Source: CAWJFJ01 sp963800065 (GTDB taxonomy: Bacteria; Actinomycetota; Acidimicrobiia; Acidimicrobiales; UBA8190). Taken from it: a stretch of DNA of 64,000 nucleotides. This document shows, piece after piece, positions 9,106 through 18,295 of the stretch. The stretch is from assembly GCA_963800065.1 (NCBI GenBank), contig CAWCZO010000008.1:186001-250000 (forward strand), read 5' to 3'. A model generated the notes under the pieces. It made no database searches. It saw nothing but the letters and a program-made list of their open reading frames with translations, and was not told the DNA's origin. Position 1 is the stretch's first letter. The number at the start of each line of letters is the position of its first letter. The translations under genes were made by a program, and so were the position numbers.

Positions 9106-10056
9106 TCACGCCCCGTCCGAGTAGAACTGCCGGAACCATCGGCGATACTGCACCACCGGGCCGTCGACCTTCGTGATGATCGGGTGGTCACGGTAGATCT
9201 TGTTCTCCCAGATAGGGATGTCTTGTGTGAATTGCTCATTGGTGATCCGGTCGTTGAGCTCGCAGATCGATTCCGTGGCTTTCTGGTCCGGCAATGCCTT
9301 CATCGAAAAGTGGAGGTTCACTTCCGTGAGCTCCTCATCGATGGGGGTCTGCGTGATGTAGGTGAGCATGACGATCGGATTCTGGCTGACCTCGACAGCG
9401 ACGATCCCGGGTCCGCACGTCGTCGTCGTCGTCTGGATCTCGTAGCCGGCCACGTCCACGGCGGTCACCTTCAGGCTTTGTTCGACGACCATGGTGCTTC
9501 CGTCGAACCGAACCTCGAAGTGGTCCCTCTCGGGTGGCGCCATGTCGTGGACCGCCGAGAAGTGCGATCGGTCGATGATGTTCTCCGTGAGGTCCTGTAC
9601 GTGGACACGAACCCGGTAGGTGTTGCTACGCCAGGGCGTCCAGCTCGCCTCGTCGTGTCGATAGCTGATGACGTCGTAATTCGGTGGCGCGCCTCCAGCG
9701 TGGTGCCAGACAAAGATACGCCCGTTGCGTTCGATTACCGTCCATGGGCGTGCGGAAGCCCGCGGCGTGCGATCGAGGCGCGGCACTTCGACCAGTGTCC
9801 CTTCGCCGTCGAAACGCCAGCCGTGGAAAGGGCACGAAATGCCGTCACCGCACACGCGTCCTCCGACGCCGAGATGGGCACCGAGATGGGGACAGTGGGC
9901 ATCGAAGACGCGCGCTCGCCCGTCCTCGCCGCGGAAGAGCACCAGATCGCGATCGAAGTACCTCGCCGCCTTCACCTCGCCTGGTCCGATTTCCGCAGCT
10001 GCGGCGACACTGAACCAGCCGTTGGGCGAGGCAGGAAACGGATAGCGGCCACTCAT
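9106..10056 (-). CDS. Rieske non-heme iron oxygenase, large subunit (KshA-like)
   Basis: 316 aa. Rieske centre: CPHLGAHLG (C-x-H) then CPFHGW (C-x-x-H), residues about 55–80. The mononuclear iron site is NIIDRSHFSAVHDM, giving the D..H....H ligands. The ATG at 10056 overlaps the upstream stop (ATGA) and opens with MSGRYPFPASPNGWFSV, typical of oxygenases related to 3-ketosteroid 9α-hydroxylase. It needs a separate reductase, which is not encoded nearby. Probably hydroxylates a ring compound; a steroid substrate is inference. Confidence 0.88.
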   Translation of the reverse strand: MSGRYPFPASPNGWFSVAAAAEIGPGEVKAARYFDRDLVLFRGEDGRARVFDAHCPHLGAHLGVGGRVCGDGISCPFHGWRFDGEGTLVEVPRLDRTPRASARPWTVIERNGRIFVWHHAGGAPPNYDVISYRHDEASWTPWRSNTYRVRVHVQDLTENIIDRSHFSAVHDMAPPERDHFEVRFDGSTMVVEQSLKVTAVDVAGYEIQTTTTTCGPGIVAVEVSQNPIVMLTYITQTPIDEELTEVNLHFSMKALPDQKATESICELNDRITNEQFTQDIPIWENKIYRDHPIITKVDGPVVQYRRWFRQFYSDGA

Positions 10057-11189
10057 GGGTTTCTTCCGATCGGGCCGGCGGGTGCTCCGTCCGCTCGCTC
10101 GGCGCCATGGAATCGGCCGGCGAAGGCGCGCAGCGGGAGGTCCGCACTGGTCAGCAGACCCGGCTCGGCTCCGCAAACCGATCTTATCGCGTGCAGCGCC
10201 GGCATCCCCGTGAGTGTCATTCCCAGAGATGCGAAATAGTCCGCGTCCATCAGGCTGTGTGGCGTGCCTGTGGCGGGGAGTATCATGTGGCGGTTGATGA
10301 TCATGGGGTCACCCTCGATGGTGGTGATATAGCAGCCCTGGACCTTCCACCGCGGTTGGGTGTTGGGCGTCATCTGCCACTCGAGGTGCACTTCGATCCT
10401 CGGCTCGCCGTTGGACATCCCCTTGAACTTGGCGAGACTGCCTCCCACCGACCCCTTCGACAGCTGCCACCAGCCTAGATCGACGTCCTCGGTACAGGCG
10501 CCGAGTTCACATTCGAAGGCGATTTCGTCGATCTTGAGGTCGAGGCAGTCGGCCATCATGTAAATCGAGTCGACGAAGACGGTACAGCCTTGCTCGAGAA
10601 GCCTCGGGACATCAGGATCGTCAACGGGCCTCCCATAGCCCACGTTCTTCCACGTGTCGACGGAGTGGTGACATGAGACATCGACCGTCTCCAGGACGGT
10701 GACGTGATCGACACGTCCCATCCCCGCCGTCGCCACAACGCTCAGGATCTGCGCCAGACCCGGGTTCATCCCGGTTCCGTAGAATGTCGACCCTCCACGC
10801 TGACAGGCGGCTTCGACGAGCTCGGTGGGTTTCTTGCCCGACGGGTGCGGGTGATTGCGATCGCGGTGGTAGCCGGTGATCCAATCGGAGGTCGTCACGA
10901 CATTGATGCCGGCCTCGAGGAGCGTGCAGAACAGATCGACATCCGGCCATAAGCCGTTGAAGTTCACGACGTCTGGCTGTATCCGCAGGACGTCGGCGAT
11001 GTCGTTGGTGGCCGTCACACCGAGGGGCGCCATTCCCACGATCTCGCCGGCGTCGCGACCCACCTTGTCGGGGGAGTAGCAGTAGAGCCCGACCAGTTCG
11101 AGATCGCCGTGCTCCGCGATCCGTCTCACCATCTCTGAGCCCACGTTGCCGGTGGCGAATTGGACGACGCGGAGGCGTTGCTCTGACAC
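10053..11189 (-). CDS. NAD(P)-dependent dehydrogenase, dihydrodipicolinate reductase-like (diaminopentanoate dehydrogenase type)
   Basis: 378 aa from a GTG at 11189, chosen because AAGGGAG lies six bases upstream and the Rossmann strand LRVVQFATGNVGSEMVRRI follows immediately. Next come ELVGLYCYSPDKVGRDAG and a C-terminal domain with GTGMNPGLAQILSV. The family holds 2,4-diaminopentanoate dehydrogenase and many uncharacterised actinobacterial members found beside oxygenases and acyl-CoA genes. It is translationally coupled to the Rieske gene, so it likely acts on the same pathway. Confidence 0.8.
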   Translation of the reverse strand: MSEQRLRVVQFATGNVGSEMVRRIAEHGDLELVGLYCYSPDKVGRDAGEIVGMAPLGVTATNDIADVLRIQPDVVNFNGLWPDVDLFCTLLEAGINVVTTSDWITGYHRDRNHPHPSGKKPTELVEAACQRGGSTFYGTGMNPGLAQILSVVATAGMGRVDHVTVLETVDVSCHHSVDTWKNVGYGRPVDDPDVPRLLEQGCTVFVDSIYMMADCLDLKIDEIAFECELGACTEDVDLGWWQLSKGSVGGSLAKFKGMSNGEPRIEVHLEWQMTPNTQPRWKVQGCYITTIEGDPMIINRHMILPATGTPHSLMDADYFASLGMTLTGMPALHAIRSVCGAEPGLLTSADLPLRAFAGRFHGAERADGAPAGPIGRNP

Positions 11190-11307
11190 GGCCGCTCCCT
11201 TCCGAGGCCGGTTCCGCCTCGTCATGGCTACCGGCTGTATCTTAGGAGCCCGCGTAAGGTCGAGCATGTGGGGTGATCGCCGGAGGAGGTCTGACGAGGC
11301 GCCTCTC

Positions 11308-11484
11308 CTACCCGTAGGTGGGGTGTTGCGACCAGCCGGGCGGGGAATCTTCCCAGTCCTCCTGCCTTCCGTAGGGCATGAGGTCGAGGATGTCGTCGAC
11401 GAGCAGGAGCCGGTCCACTCCGCGGGCGGTGGTGCAATAGGTTCGGAAGACCTCGTCGCCGTCACCCAGGAAGACGTTGAGCAT
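11308..11484 (-). pseudogene. C-terminal remnant of a DUF899 (thioredoxin-like) protein
   Basis: The minus-strand frame reads MLNVFLGDGDEVFRTYCTTA then RGVDRLLLVDDILDLMPYGR, ending near a TAG. This matches the C-terminal block of DUF899 proteins (a thioredoxin-fold family with a conserved VF..DG..VFRTY...RG.D...LDL.P.GR pattern). An in-frame stop lies three codons upstream and no other part of the domain is seen, so only the tail of the gene survives. Confidence 0.55.
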
Positions 11485-11602
11485 GAATCAGTCGGCCTCA
11501 CCACAGTCCTTGGAGAATGTCGTTCCCTTCGACGAGGCGATCGGCGGGAGGCTGATCCAGTGCCTCAGATGCCAATCGGGCTGGAGGTGTGCGGCAACTG
11601 GG

Positions 11603-12412
11603 CTAACTGCGTTGGGGCGACCAGCGGAACCGGCGAAGGGCAACCACTGCCGAAACCGCCCCCCAGATGGCCACGATCAGCAAGTCGTGCCAGGGCCACG
11701 GCGAAGGCCCAGGTTTGAATTCGAAGGGTGCGAACACGGCCACAATAAAGTGGCGCACAGGAAAATAGTTGGCGAACTTGGCCAAACCGGAATGAGGCGC
11801 GAGTGGGAACCACAATCCTGACAAGAAGAGCAGCACGAAAAAGACGATGCTAGTAACAGGTCCCGCACTCTCCTGATTGGGGATCACCGTGCTCATTGCG
11901 ACACCCATGGCGACAAAGCTCGCGATGCCGACAACGAGAACGACGACGAAGGCTGCCCATGCCTGGGGGAGATGAACGGCATAGCCGAGACGGCCGATGA
12001 TCAACAGCAGGATCACCTGGACCAAGGCGACGATCGCTGTGCTGACGAAAATAGATGTCAGCAACGCCCACGTCGGCATTGGGCTCAGGCGCAGACGCTT
12101 CAGCAGCCCGGTCTCTCGACGGACCACCAAGTTAATGGCCAGCATGTTGAAGCATGCCGCCATGACACCGTAGGCGACGAACGCCGGGACGTAGTACTGA
12201 ACCAGCTTGATGTCTCCCAGCAACCTGATCCGTTGGTCTCCGGCGCTCGCTCCGAGCAGGACCAGGAAGACCACCGAGAACCCGACGGTGAAGATGGCTC
12301 CGACCCGGTTCAACCAGAACGCCAACTGTTCGTAGCGAACCTGGTGGGCGACGAGGCGAACATCGCCGAGTCCCCCTGGGCGGCTCGTCTCGGCGGCGGC
12401 GGACTCGTTCAT
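11603..12412 (-). CDS. ABC-2 type transporter permease
   Basis: 269 aa; the ATG at 12412 overlaps the ATPase stop (ATGA). Six hydrophobic segments are seen in the ABC-2 arrangement, with VVRRETGLLKRLRLSPMPTW as the cytoplasmic coupling loop after the second, and NYFPVRHFIVAVF before the last, a signature of daunorubicin-resistance (DrrB)-type permeases. Probable drug or lipid exporter together with the upstream ATPase. Confidence 0.9.
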   Translation of the reverse strand: MNESAAAETSRPGGLGDVRLVAHQVRYEQLAFWLNRVGAIFTVGFSVVFLVLLGASAGDQRIRLLGDIKLVQYYVPAFVAYGVMAACFNMLAINLVVRRETGLLKRLRLSPMPTWALLTSIFVSTAIVALVQVILLLIIGRLGYAVHLPQAWAAFVVVLVVGIASFVAMGVAMSTVIPNQESAGPVTSIVFFVLLFLSGLWFPLAPHSGLAKFANYFPVRHFIVAVFAPFEFKPGPSPWPWHDLLIVAIWGAVSAVVALRRFRWSPQRS

Positions 12413-13332
12413 GGCTTCACCTCCGATGCGCCGTTCTCTTTGCGGGTCAGGTCGAGATAGATGTCTTCCAAGGTCACCCGGGTTACGCTCAATCCCGGCA
12501 GTGTCAGCTTGCGTTCGAGGGCCCAATTGACGATCCGGCCGAGTACCACCAACTCGTCGTCGGTGTCGATTTCGACTGTTCTCCCGTCGAGGGTGGAGGG
12601 CGTGACCGGAAGCTCTGTGGGCGCCACATCGTCGGGAAGTGAGAAGCGGATCACCACTTGGCCGTGGTCGCGCCCGCCGAGGGATGAGGGCGGACCCGTG
12701 GCCACGATCTGTCCACGCGCCAGCACGGCCACGCGATGGGCCAGAGCCTCCACTTCGTCCATGTAGTGGCTCGACAAGACCACCGTCGTGCCTTCCGACG
12801 ACAAAGTATGAATGAGGTCCCAGGTGGTGCGCCGGGCGGCCGGGTCCAGACCGGTCGTCGGCTCGTCCAGGAACAGGAGCTCAGGGTTGCCGATTATCCC
12901 GAGCCCGACATCGAGCCGACGCTGTTGGCCGCCGGAGAGCGTTTTCACTCGTGCACTAGCCTTCTCGGGTAGACCGACAAGCTCGATCACCTCGCCGACG
13001 GCCCGAGGCGACGGATAGAACCCGGCATTGCGTTCGAGCACCTGGCGAACAGTGAGGAATGGTTCGACGGCGAGCTCTTGGAGAACGACCCCAATCCGGG
13101 TGCGGAGCCACCGCTGGTGGGGGCGGTAACCGGGATCGATACCAAGGACCGCCACCTCGCCGCTGTCTCGGTGCAGGAACCCCTCCAGGATCTCGATCGA
13201 CGTCGTCTTGCCCGCACCGTTAGGCCCAAGAAGCGCGAACACCTCACCGCGTTCGACATCGAAGCTCACATCGTCGATGGCGCGGACATCACCGTACGAC
13301 TTGCGTAAGTTCTTCACGTTGACCACTGCCAT
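12409..13332 (-). CDS. ABC transporter ATP-binding protein (DrrA-like)
   Basis: 307 aa. Walker A GPNGAGKTTS, signature LSGGQQRRLDVGL, Walker B LLFLDEPTTGLDP and VLSSHYMDEVEAL with the switch histidine. The post-core domain (residues 220–307) is the DrrA-type extension. Co-transcribed with the permease by a 4-bp overlap. Nothing in the sequence names the substrate. Confidence 0.92.
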   Translation of the reverse strand: MAVVNVKNLRKSYGDVRAIDDVSFDVERGEVFALLGPNGAGKTTSIEILEGFLHRDSGEVAVLGIDPGYRPHQRWLRTRIGVVLQELAVEPFLTVRQVLERNAGFYPSPRAVGEVIELVGLPEKASARVKTLSGGQQRRLDVGLGIIGNPELLFLDEPTTGLDPAARRTTWDLIHTLSSEGTTVVLSSHYMDEVEALAHRVAVLARGQIVATGPPSSLGGRDHGQVVIRFSLPDDVAPTELPVTPSTLDGRTVEIDTDDELVVLGRIVNWALERKLTLPGLSVTRVTLEDIYLDLTRKENGASEVKP

Positions 13333-13702
13333 CCGTCGACCCTACTTCGTAGATGCTCGGCGTGGTCATGTACTCGATCCAGCCGCGATCCATCGGGCTG
13401 GGGCGGACGCGCGCGGAGAGTGGCCTGGCTCGTTCTTGAGTGCCGCGTGTTTTCGGTTAGCCCGGGAGCCGCTGACGGTGGCTTGACTATCTTCCGTCGA
13501 CTGGGGTTTCGGCTTGGCCGACATGCGCCAAAGGCATCATCTGGCTGGCACAGAAGCCCAACAAAGGTATCCCGCGTATCTCGGTAAATGGATGAGTGAC
13601 CACCTCCGACAAGTCGAGCCGCGGCTCTCGAGAGCGAGAGTTAGGCCTCCGTCGTCCGCCTTCAGGCTGAGAACATCGACAACCTGATCGCCAAGCAGCT
13701 AA
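13333..13702. other. intergenic stretch, no gene recognised
   Basis: About 370 bases between the divergent ABC exporter and the copper monooxygenase-like gene. I see no conserved frame on either strand, no strong hairpin and no clear promoter hexamers. It presumably holds the promoters of both genes. Confidence 0.5.
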
Positions 13703-14884
13703 GTGGCATTCGACCCGGAGCAGGGGAGGCTTGAGCTGCCTATCCGTCGAGATGATAATTTCAGCGGTGTGCGGGCTCCACGAATGGCGATGCTTCTCGC
13801 AGGCGGCGTCCTGGCCATCGCTGGTCTCGGTTCCGCCTCCTCGGCGAATGCCTCCGCGTTGGTCAGGACCATTTCCATGAGGATGCCCCACGCCTATACG
13901 CCACGGGCTGCCCCGGGCACGACCGACGACTACCACTGCACGCTGGTAAACCCCCATTTGACCCGGAACGCCTACATCATCTCCAGCCAGTTCGTCCCCG
14001 GGAGTGACGAGGATCACCACGCGGCGCTCTTTCTCGTGCCACCGTCATCCGCCGCATCGGTGGAACGCGACAACAGAGGGGGAAGAGGCTGGACGTGCTT
14101 CGGGGGACCTCTCCCCGGTACCGCCCTGGTCGGACTCGCTGCGGACCCACTGCTCACGTTCTGGGCCCCTGGTGCGGGGGTGGACAAGTTCCCGAAGGGG
14201 ACCGGGGTCCCGCTTCGTGCCGGGAGCTTGGTGATCATGCAGGTCCACTACAACCTGCTCGTGGGTGACAAGCCCGTGAAGAACGCTCTGATCCTGCACA
14301 CGGTGCCCGCCTCGACGCGGCTGCTCCCTCTTCATCTCAACCTTATGGTCGCACCACCGAACATCCCCTGTCCTACTGGTGTGACCGGCCCGCTGTGCAA
14401 CCGGGCCGCGGAACTCGCCAACGTGGCGCACCGATTCGGCCAGACCGCCGTTGAAGAGATAGACGGCATCGAAGGGATTTGTGGGGACAATCCGGGTGAT
14501 CCGGTTCAGGGGGACTCGGCATCATGCACGTCGTCGATCGGCAAGAGTGGCTACATCGTCAGGGTGTATGCCCACATGCACCTCTTGGGCGTGGCTTTCA
14601 AGATGGTGCTCAACCCGGGGACGCCGGAGGCACAGACCGTGCTCAACGTGCCCAACTACGATTTTCACGACCAGAAGTCCTACAACATAACGCCCATTCC
14701 TGTCACCGCAGGTGAACCCGTGCAGGTGACCTGCACCTACAATCCGAAGCTGGCACAGGAACTCCCAATCCTGCGCAAGGTGGCGCCCCACTTCGTCACC
14801 TGGGGTGACGGGTCGACCGACGAGATGTGCATCGGGATCGCGTGGACCTCGAAAGTCCTCCCTAATTCCCACGACTCCGTCTAA
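13703..14884 (+). CDS. secreted copper type II (ascorbate-dependent) monooxygenase-like protein
   Basis: 393 aa from a GTG at 13703; in-frame alternatives are GTG 13769 and ATG 13784. The segment MAMLLAGGVLAIAGLGSASS is a signal peptide, so the later starts are more likely. The mature part shows the pattern of the two-domain PHM/DBH copper monooxygenases: DEDHHAALFLV (His pair, first domain), MQVHYNLL, then VRVYAHMHLLGV (HxH of the second copper site) and TWGDGSTDEMCIG, the usual last block. Several cysteines could form disulfides. Such proteins hydroxylate or oxidise peptides or amines in eukaryotes; bacterial members are poorly known. Exported, so it acts outside the membrane. Confidence 0.72.
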   Translation: MAFDPEQGRLELPIRRDDNFSGVRAPRMAMLLAGGVLAIAGLGSASSANASALVRTISMRMPHAYTPRAAPGTTDDYHCTLVNPHLTRNAYIISSQFVPGSDEDHHAALFLVPPSSAASVERDNRGGRGWTCFGGPLPGTALVGLAADPLLTFWAPGAGVDKFPKGTGVPLRAGSLVIMQVHYNLLVGDKPVKNALILHTVPASTRLLPLHLNLMVAPPNIPCPTGVTGPLCNRAAELANVAHRFGQTAVEEIDGIEGICGDNPGDPVQGDSASCTSSIGKSGYIVRVYAHMHLLGVAFKMVLNPGTPEAQTVLNVPNYDFHDQKSYNITPIPVTAGEPVQVTCTYNPKLAQELPILRKVAPHFVTWGDGSTDEMCIGIAWTSKVLPNSHDSV

Positions 14885-14994
14885 GCGCCGAGACGCGGTG
14901 GAACCGATTTCGGGTTCGGCCCAGGTCTAGGCTCCACAAGGGAATGCCGGTTCCCGATAACAGACCCAGGGCGGCCAGCCTCGTTGCAGCGAAA

Positions 14995-15555
14995 TCAGCC
15001 GCCAGCGTTGAAGTCGGGTACGCCAACCGAAGGGGGAATCTGGAATCGATCTTCTGATTTGAGAATTTCGTCGCACAGATCGGCGGCGACCATGTCGGTG
15101 ACCGATACGTAGGAGAGTGTGAGGGCGACGGTGCTCACCGGGAAGCGATCCTCCACCTCCTCGAGGGCCCTGAGGAGTTGCGAGCGATCGGGGTGATCCG
15201 CCGCTTCGCCGAGCGCGATTACAACCGCATCCTGGCAGGCTTCTGAGGCAATCTCGGCGACCAATGGGATGGTGGCTCGATATTGAGACTGGGAGAGGTA
15301 GGTCGTCGGATCGCGCTTTCGCTTGAGAGCCTGAAGGGCTGTCCGAATCGTCACCGGCTGCAGGTTGAGCTCAGCAACGGATAGGCCGCGCAAAGATCGG
15401 GCGACATGAGGGTCCCCGACCCATACGAGCATGCGAAGGAGCCGCTCCGTACGATCTTGGATCACGGATGTCGGGGGCGCGTCCCCGAGGTCGCTGCTCT
15501 TCGTGGACAACTCCTGGACCCGGTCGGTGCCACCCTGCATCTCGGTATCTTCCAT
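14995..15555 (-). CDS. hypothetical protein, 186 aa
   Basis: Start at the ATG at 15555 with GAGGGG upstream. The N-terminus is acidic and polar (MEDTEMQGGTDRVQELSTKS), followed by alpha-helical sequence: DRTERLLRMLVWVGDPHVAR, ATIPLVAEIASEACQDAVVIA, LSYVSVTDMVAADLCDEIL. No membrane segment or signal peptide. The EACQDAVVIALGEAADHPDR region has a helical-repeat look, but I do not recognise the family. Coding character is good. Confidence 0.6.
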   Translation of the reverse strand: MEDTEMQGGTDRVQELSTKSSDLGDAPPTSVIQDRTERLLRMLVWVGDPHVARSLRGLSVAELNLQPVTIRTALQALKRKRDPTTYLSQSQYRATIPLVAEIASEACQDAVVIALGEAADHPDRSQLLRALEEVEDRFPVSTVALTLSYVSVTDMVAADLCDEILKSEDRFQIPPSVGVPDFNAGG

Positions 15556-15739
15556 GTCGGTCCCCTCACGACGCCGCCGGTTCCGATCGGCGTGTCCCGC
15601 GAGGAACACTAGAGCGCCGGACCAGGCTGCCGATGCCCGGGACGGGCCGAGCCCGAAGTGGATTGCCAATCGTCACACGACGCGACCTTGCCGCGTTTCG
15701 GAGGATCACGTGGAGGTGCCAGGTGGACGTGACACGAAA

Positions 15740-16282
15740 TCATGAGTTGCTGACCTGCAACATGACAGTGGAAGCGTGCTCGGGATCGTGGAAGACCTTG
15801 TGATCGGCCACTCGAAGGTGGGTGGCGTGCTTGAGAGGTTCGCTGGTACCGGTATTTCGAGCGATCATAGGGTAGGCGCCTCTCGAGACTTGGAGGCGGA
15901 TTCGATGGCCTCGTTTGAAGATGTTCGCCGTCGGCATCACGGCGATCCGGATCAAGAGTGACTCATCTTCGGAGCGCACATGGAGGTTGGTGCTCACCGG
16001 ACCAATGACCGTCATCGCCTCGCTCAGGACATCGCTCGTGTAGGAGAGCACGTCTGACCGGTCCTCGCGTCTGCGCTGGTCCTTCGCCCCTGAGTTTCTC
16101 TGGTTGATCGAAGGGCCGCCGATCGCCGGTGTCGCATCAGCTGGGTCGTAGCGGTACCGGTCGGGATCTGAATCGATGGGCTGCGAACGACTCAGCTCTC
16201 CTTCCGCCTGGAGGAACCACGTCTGCTCCTCGGCCGGCGGGGACCACTGGGGGGGCTCAACCCACCGACCTCGTCGAGACAC
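15740..16282 (-). pseudogene. decayed CocE/NonD family hydrolase, C-terminal domain only
   Basis: The frame carries the jelly-roll C-terminal domain of X-Pro dipeptidyl-peptidase/CocE esterases: YRYDPADATPAIGGPSI, then RREDRSDVLSYTSDVLSEAM, VIGPVSTNLHVRSED, and ANIFKRGHRIRLQVS ending near VFHDPEHAS. The whole alpha/beta hydrolase part is missing and about 45 residues are absent between HVRSED and the FKRGHR block. It is therefore a truncated, internally deleted remnant rather than a working enzyme. Confidence 0.72.
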
Positions 16283-16328
16283 CCGTCCCTGGACCCCGGG
16301 CGGTGGCAGTCGTCATCGACGCCGAGTT

Positions 16329-16799
16329 TCAGTCGTTCCGCATCATGAGTGCGTGCTCGGACGCACCCAGGAGGGCGACGTCGAGTTTGGCGAGCGCCAA
16401 CCCGATCGCCACCGGGCTCTCGCCGGTGGACGAGAATTGCGCCCGGTAAGCGGCCAGCTCCTGGGCGACGCGCACGGCCCAGTGGGTGACCTCGATCCGG
16501 CGCTCGGTCGGTCCCACCGCTGTCCTTTCCAGCGCCACCAGCGCGGCTAAGCCCTCGGGGGGGGCGGGGTTGCAATGGTCGGGATCGATGCACATCCGCT
16601 CATACCATGCGGCGAGGCCCCGCAGGGCGCTCTGCACGCCGTCGAGAGGTGCGGTCAGCAATGACGCCCGCACGATGTGGCGCCAGTGATCGAGAGCGCT
16701 GCGGGCGACGGCCGCCGCCATGTGGACTTCGGTCGCAGAACCGGCATGGTCAAACTGGCTACTCGATGGCAGCCGATCCTGCTGGGGAGCCAGAGTCAC
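16329..16799 (-). CDS. hypothetical helical protein, second gene of a coupled pair
   Basis: 156 aa if started at the GTG at 16799, which overlaps the stop of the upstream small gene as GTGA. The protein is almost entirely predicted helix: VARSALDHWRHIVRASLLTA, GVQSALRGLAAWYERMCIDP, LAALVALERTAVGPTERRIE, AVRVAQELAAYRAQ, and GLALAKLDVALLGASEHALM. Two or three Cys/His residues occur near RMCIDPDHCNP. I do not recognise the family. The tight coupling suggests it works with its neighbour. Confidence 0.55.
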   Translation of the reverse strand: MTLAPQQDRLPSSSQFDHAGSATEVHMAAAVARSALDHWRHIVRASLLTAPLDGVQSALRGLAAWYERMCIDPDHCNPAPPEGLAALVALERTAVGPTERRIEVTHWAVRVAQELAAYRAQFSSTGESPVAIGLALAKLDVALLGASEHALMMRND

Positions 16800-17005
16800 G
16801 AGAAGGGCTCCAGCTCGACAATGGCCAGATGGACGGCCTGAGACGCAGCATCCAGACGTTGGGCGTCGCACCCCCCTTGCACCGGGAGGAGGGCAAGTCG
16901 CTCCAGAGCGGTTGCCGCTCGATGCAGCCACCCCCGTATCTCGGCTTCGGTGGGAGCCGCGAGAGACAGGAGAAAGGCCGGCTCTGACTCGAAAGGCCGT
17001 GACAT
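16796..17005 (-). CDS. hypothetical small helical protein, first gene of a coupled pair
   Basis: 69 aa from the ATG at 17005 (MSRPFESEPAFLLSLAAPTE). Helical, with the repeated flavour AEIRGWLHRAATALERLALL and RLDAASQAVHLAIVELEPF. It overlaps the next gene by 4 bp. The two products share an Ala/Leu-rich helical character and could form a complex. Function unknown. Confidence 0.5.
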   Translation of the reverse strand: MSRPFESEPAFLLSLAAPTEAEIRGWLHRAATALERLALLPVQGGCDAQRLDAASQAVHLAIVELEPFS

Positions 17006-17400
17006 GCCTCTAGCATGCGATGCCGTTTCCTGCGAGTTCCAGGGTCCAAAGTCCCTTCGAACGTGCGACGTGTGGCTACGGTGCGCCAGGTCGGCATCTA
17101 GGTAGGGAGAACTCCCCAGAGAGGCGGGGGCCCCTCCCCATTCCCCATGCCGCTTCACCCGTGTTCAAATGGAGGTTCCAGTTGGCAGTTCCGTCGTCAG
17201 ACGGCCAGGTGGTGAACGGGGGCGAGTCGTCGATGGCCAGGATCATTGGCGACGGGATCAGACTCCCATGGTCTCGATCCGCGACACGCGGTCGTCGTGA
17301 CCGATACCGAGTCCTCTCGGCGTGAACGATTGAACGACGAGACAGTCCTCGCCGTCGACAGCGAGCACGTCATCTCGGACGAACTCCTCGCTGCTTTCTT

Positions 17401-17893
17401 GCCCTCGTTCCTGACTCGGCGGTCGTGGTCGACGAGAATGGGCAGATCGTCTCGGTCGACGGGCAGGCTGAGGAGCTGTTCGGCTAGCCGAGCGGCGCCC
17501 TCGGTGGTCTGGCCATCGAGGCGCTCCTCCCTGAGCGACTGCGTCAGCGCCATCGCCACCATCGATCGGCCCATGTCGCGGCACCCCGGCGCCGCCCCGT
17601 GGGAGCGGGTCTGGGACAAATTGGAGGCGTCGCGACGGCCGAGAATTCCCCGTCGATGTGGGCCTGGCCCCGATCCAGAGCTCGGGCCAGGATCTGGTCG
17701 GCGCCACCGTGCGCGATGTGACACACGCTCGGGCCGCCTCCGCCGCTCAGGCGCAGCTCGCCGCCATCGTCCACTCGTCCCTCGACGCCATCTCGAAGGA
17801 GAGATCACGAACTGGAACCCAGCGGCAGAAGAACTCCTCGGCTATGGCAGAGACGAGATCGTCGGCAAGCACATGGCCACGGTCTTTGGGACC
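17401..17893 (+). pseudogene. decayed PAS-domain sensor gene
   Basis: Three reading frames joined in order give a PAS protein. Frame 1 from 17401 reads ALVPDSAVVVDENGQIVSVD then AEELFG and a TAG at 17485 where tyrosine is expected, then LLPERLRQRHRHHRSAHVAA. Frame 2 from 17628 gives RRDGREFPVDVGLAPIQSSG and GATVRDVTHARAASAAQAQL. Frame 3 from 17798 gives GEITNWNPAAEELLGYGRDE then IVGKHM, the start of a second PAS domain, after which it breaks off. One nonsense codon and at least two frameshifts show it is dead. It resembles sensors with tandem PAS domains ahead of an output domain that is now gone. Confidence 0.75.
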
Positions 17894-18295
17894 TTCGGCC
17901 CTACCAGACGTCGCTTCTACGGTTGCACTGTGGGAGGGACCACTGAAGCGCCATCCCCCGGGCGCTCAGTAGAGGGTTCCACGGCGGGTGGGGTTATCCC
18001 CGCCGGAACCCCGGTTGCTCTGGTGGGCGCTTCGAGGTGCGGTCACCACGGGATCACTCCCTTTGGCCCCCTCAGATCCCGGTAACCACAGTGCCCCCTG
18101 GCCAGCTGATGATTTGATTGCTGACTGATCGAGACATCAGAGGGACTAAGAAGGAAGATTCCGTCCTCTGAGTGGCGACGTGACGACACACCACAAGTTC
18201 CTGAGACGGACAGGACGTTCGGCTCTAGCGCAGTGGCGTCCGCCTGTGGACGATGGTGCCAAGAGCATTTCAGGCTACGAACGAATGGAGGAGTT

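Noticed and set aside
13487..14020. Minus-strand frame ahead of the copper monooxygenase
   Set aside because: No domain, and most of it is antisense to a well-supported secreted enzyme.
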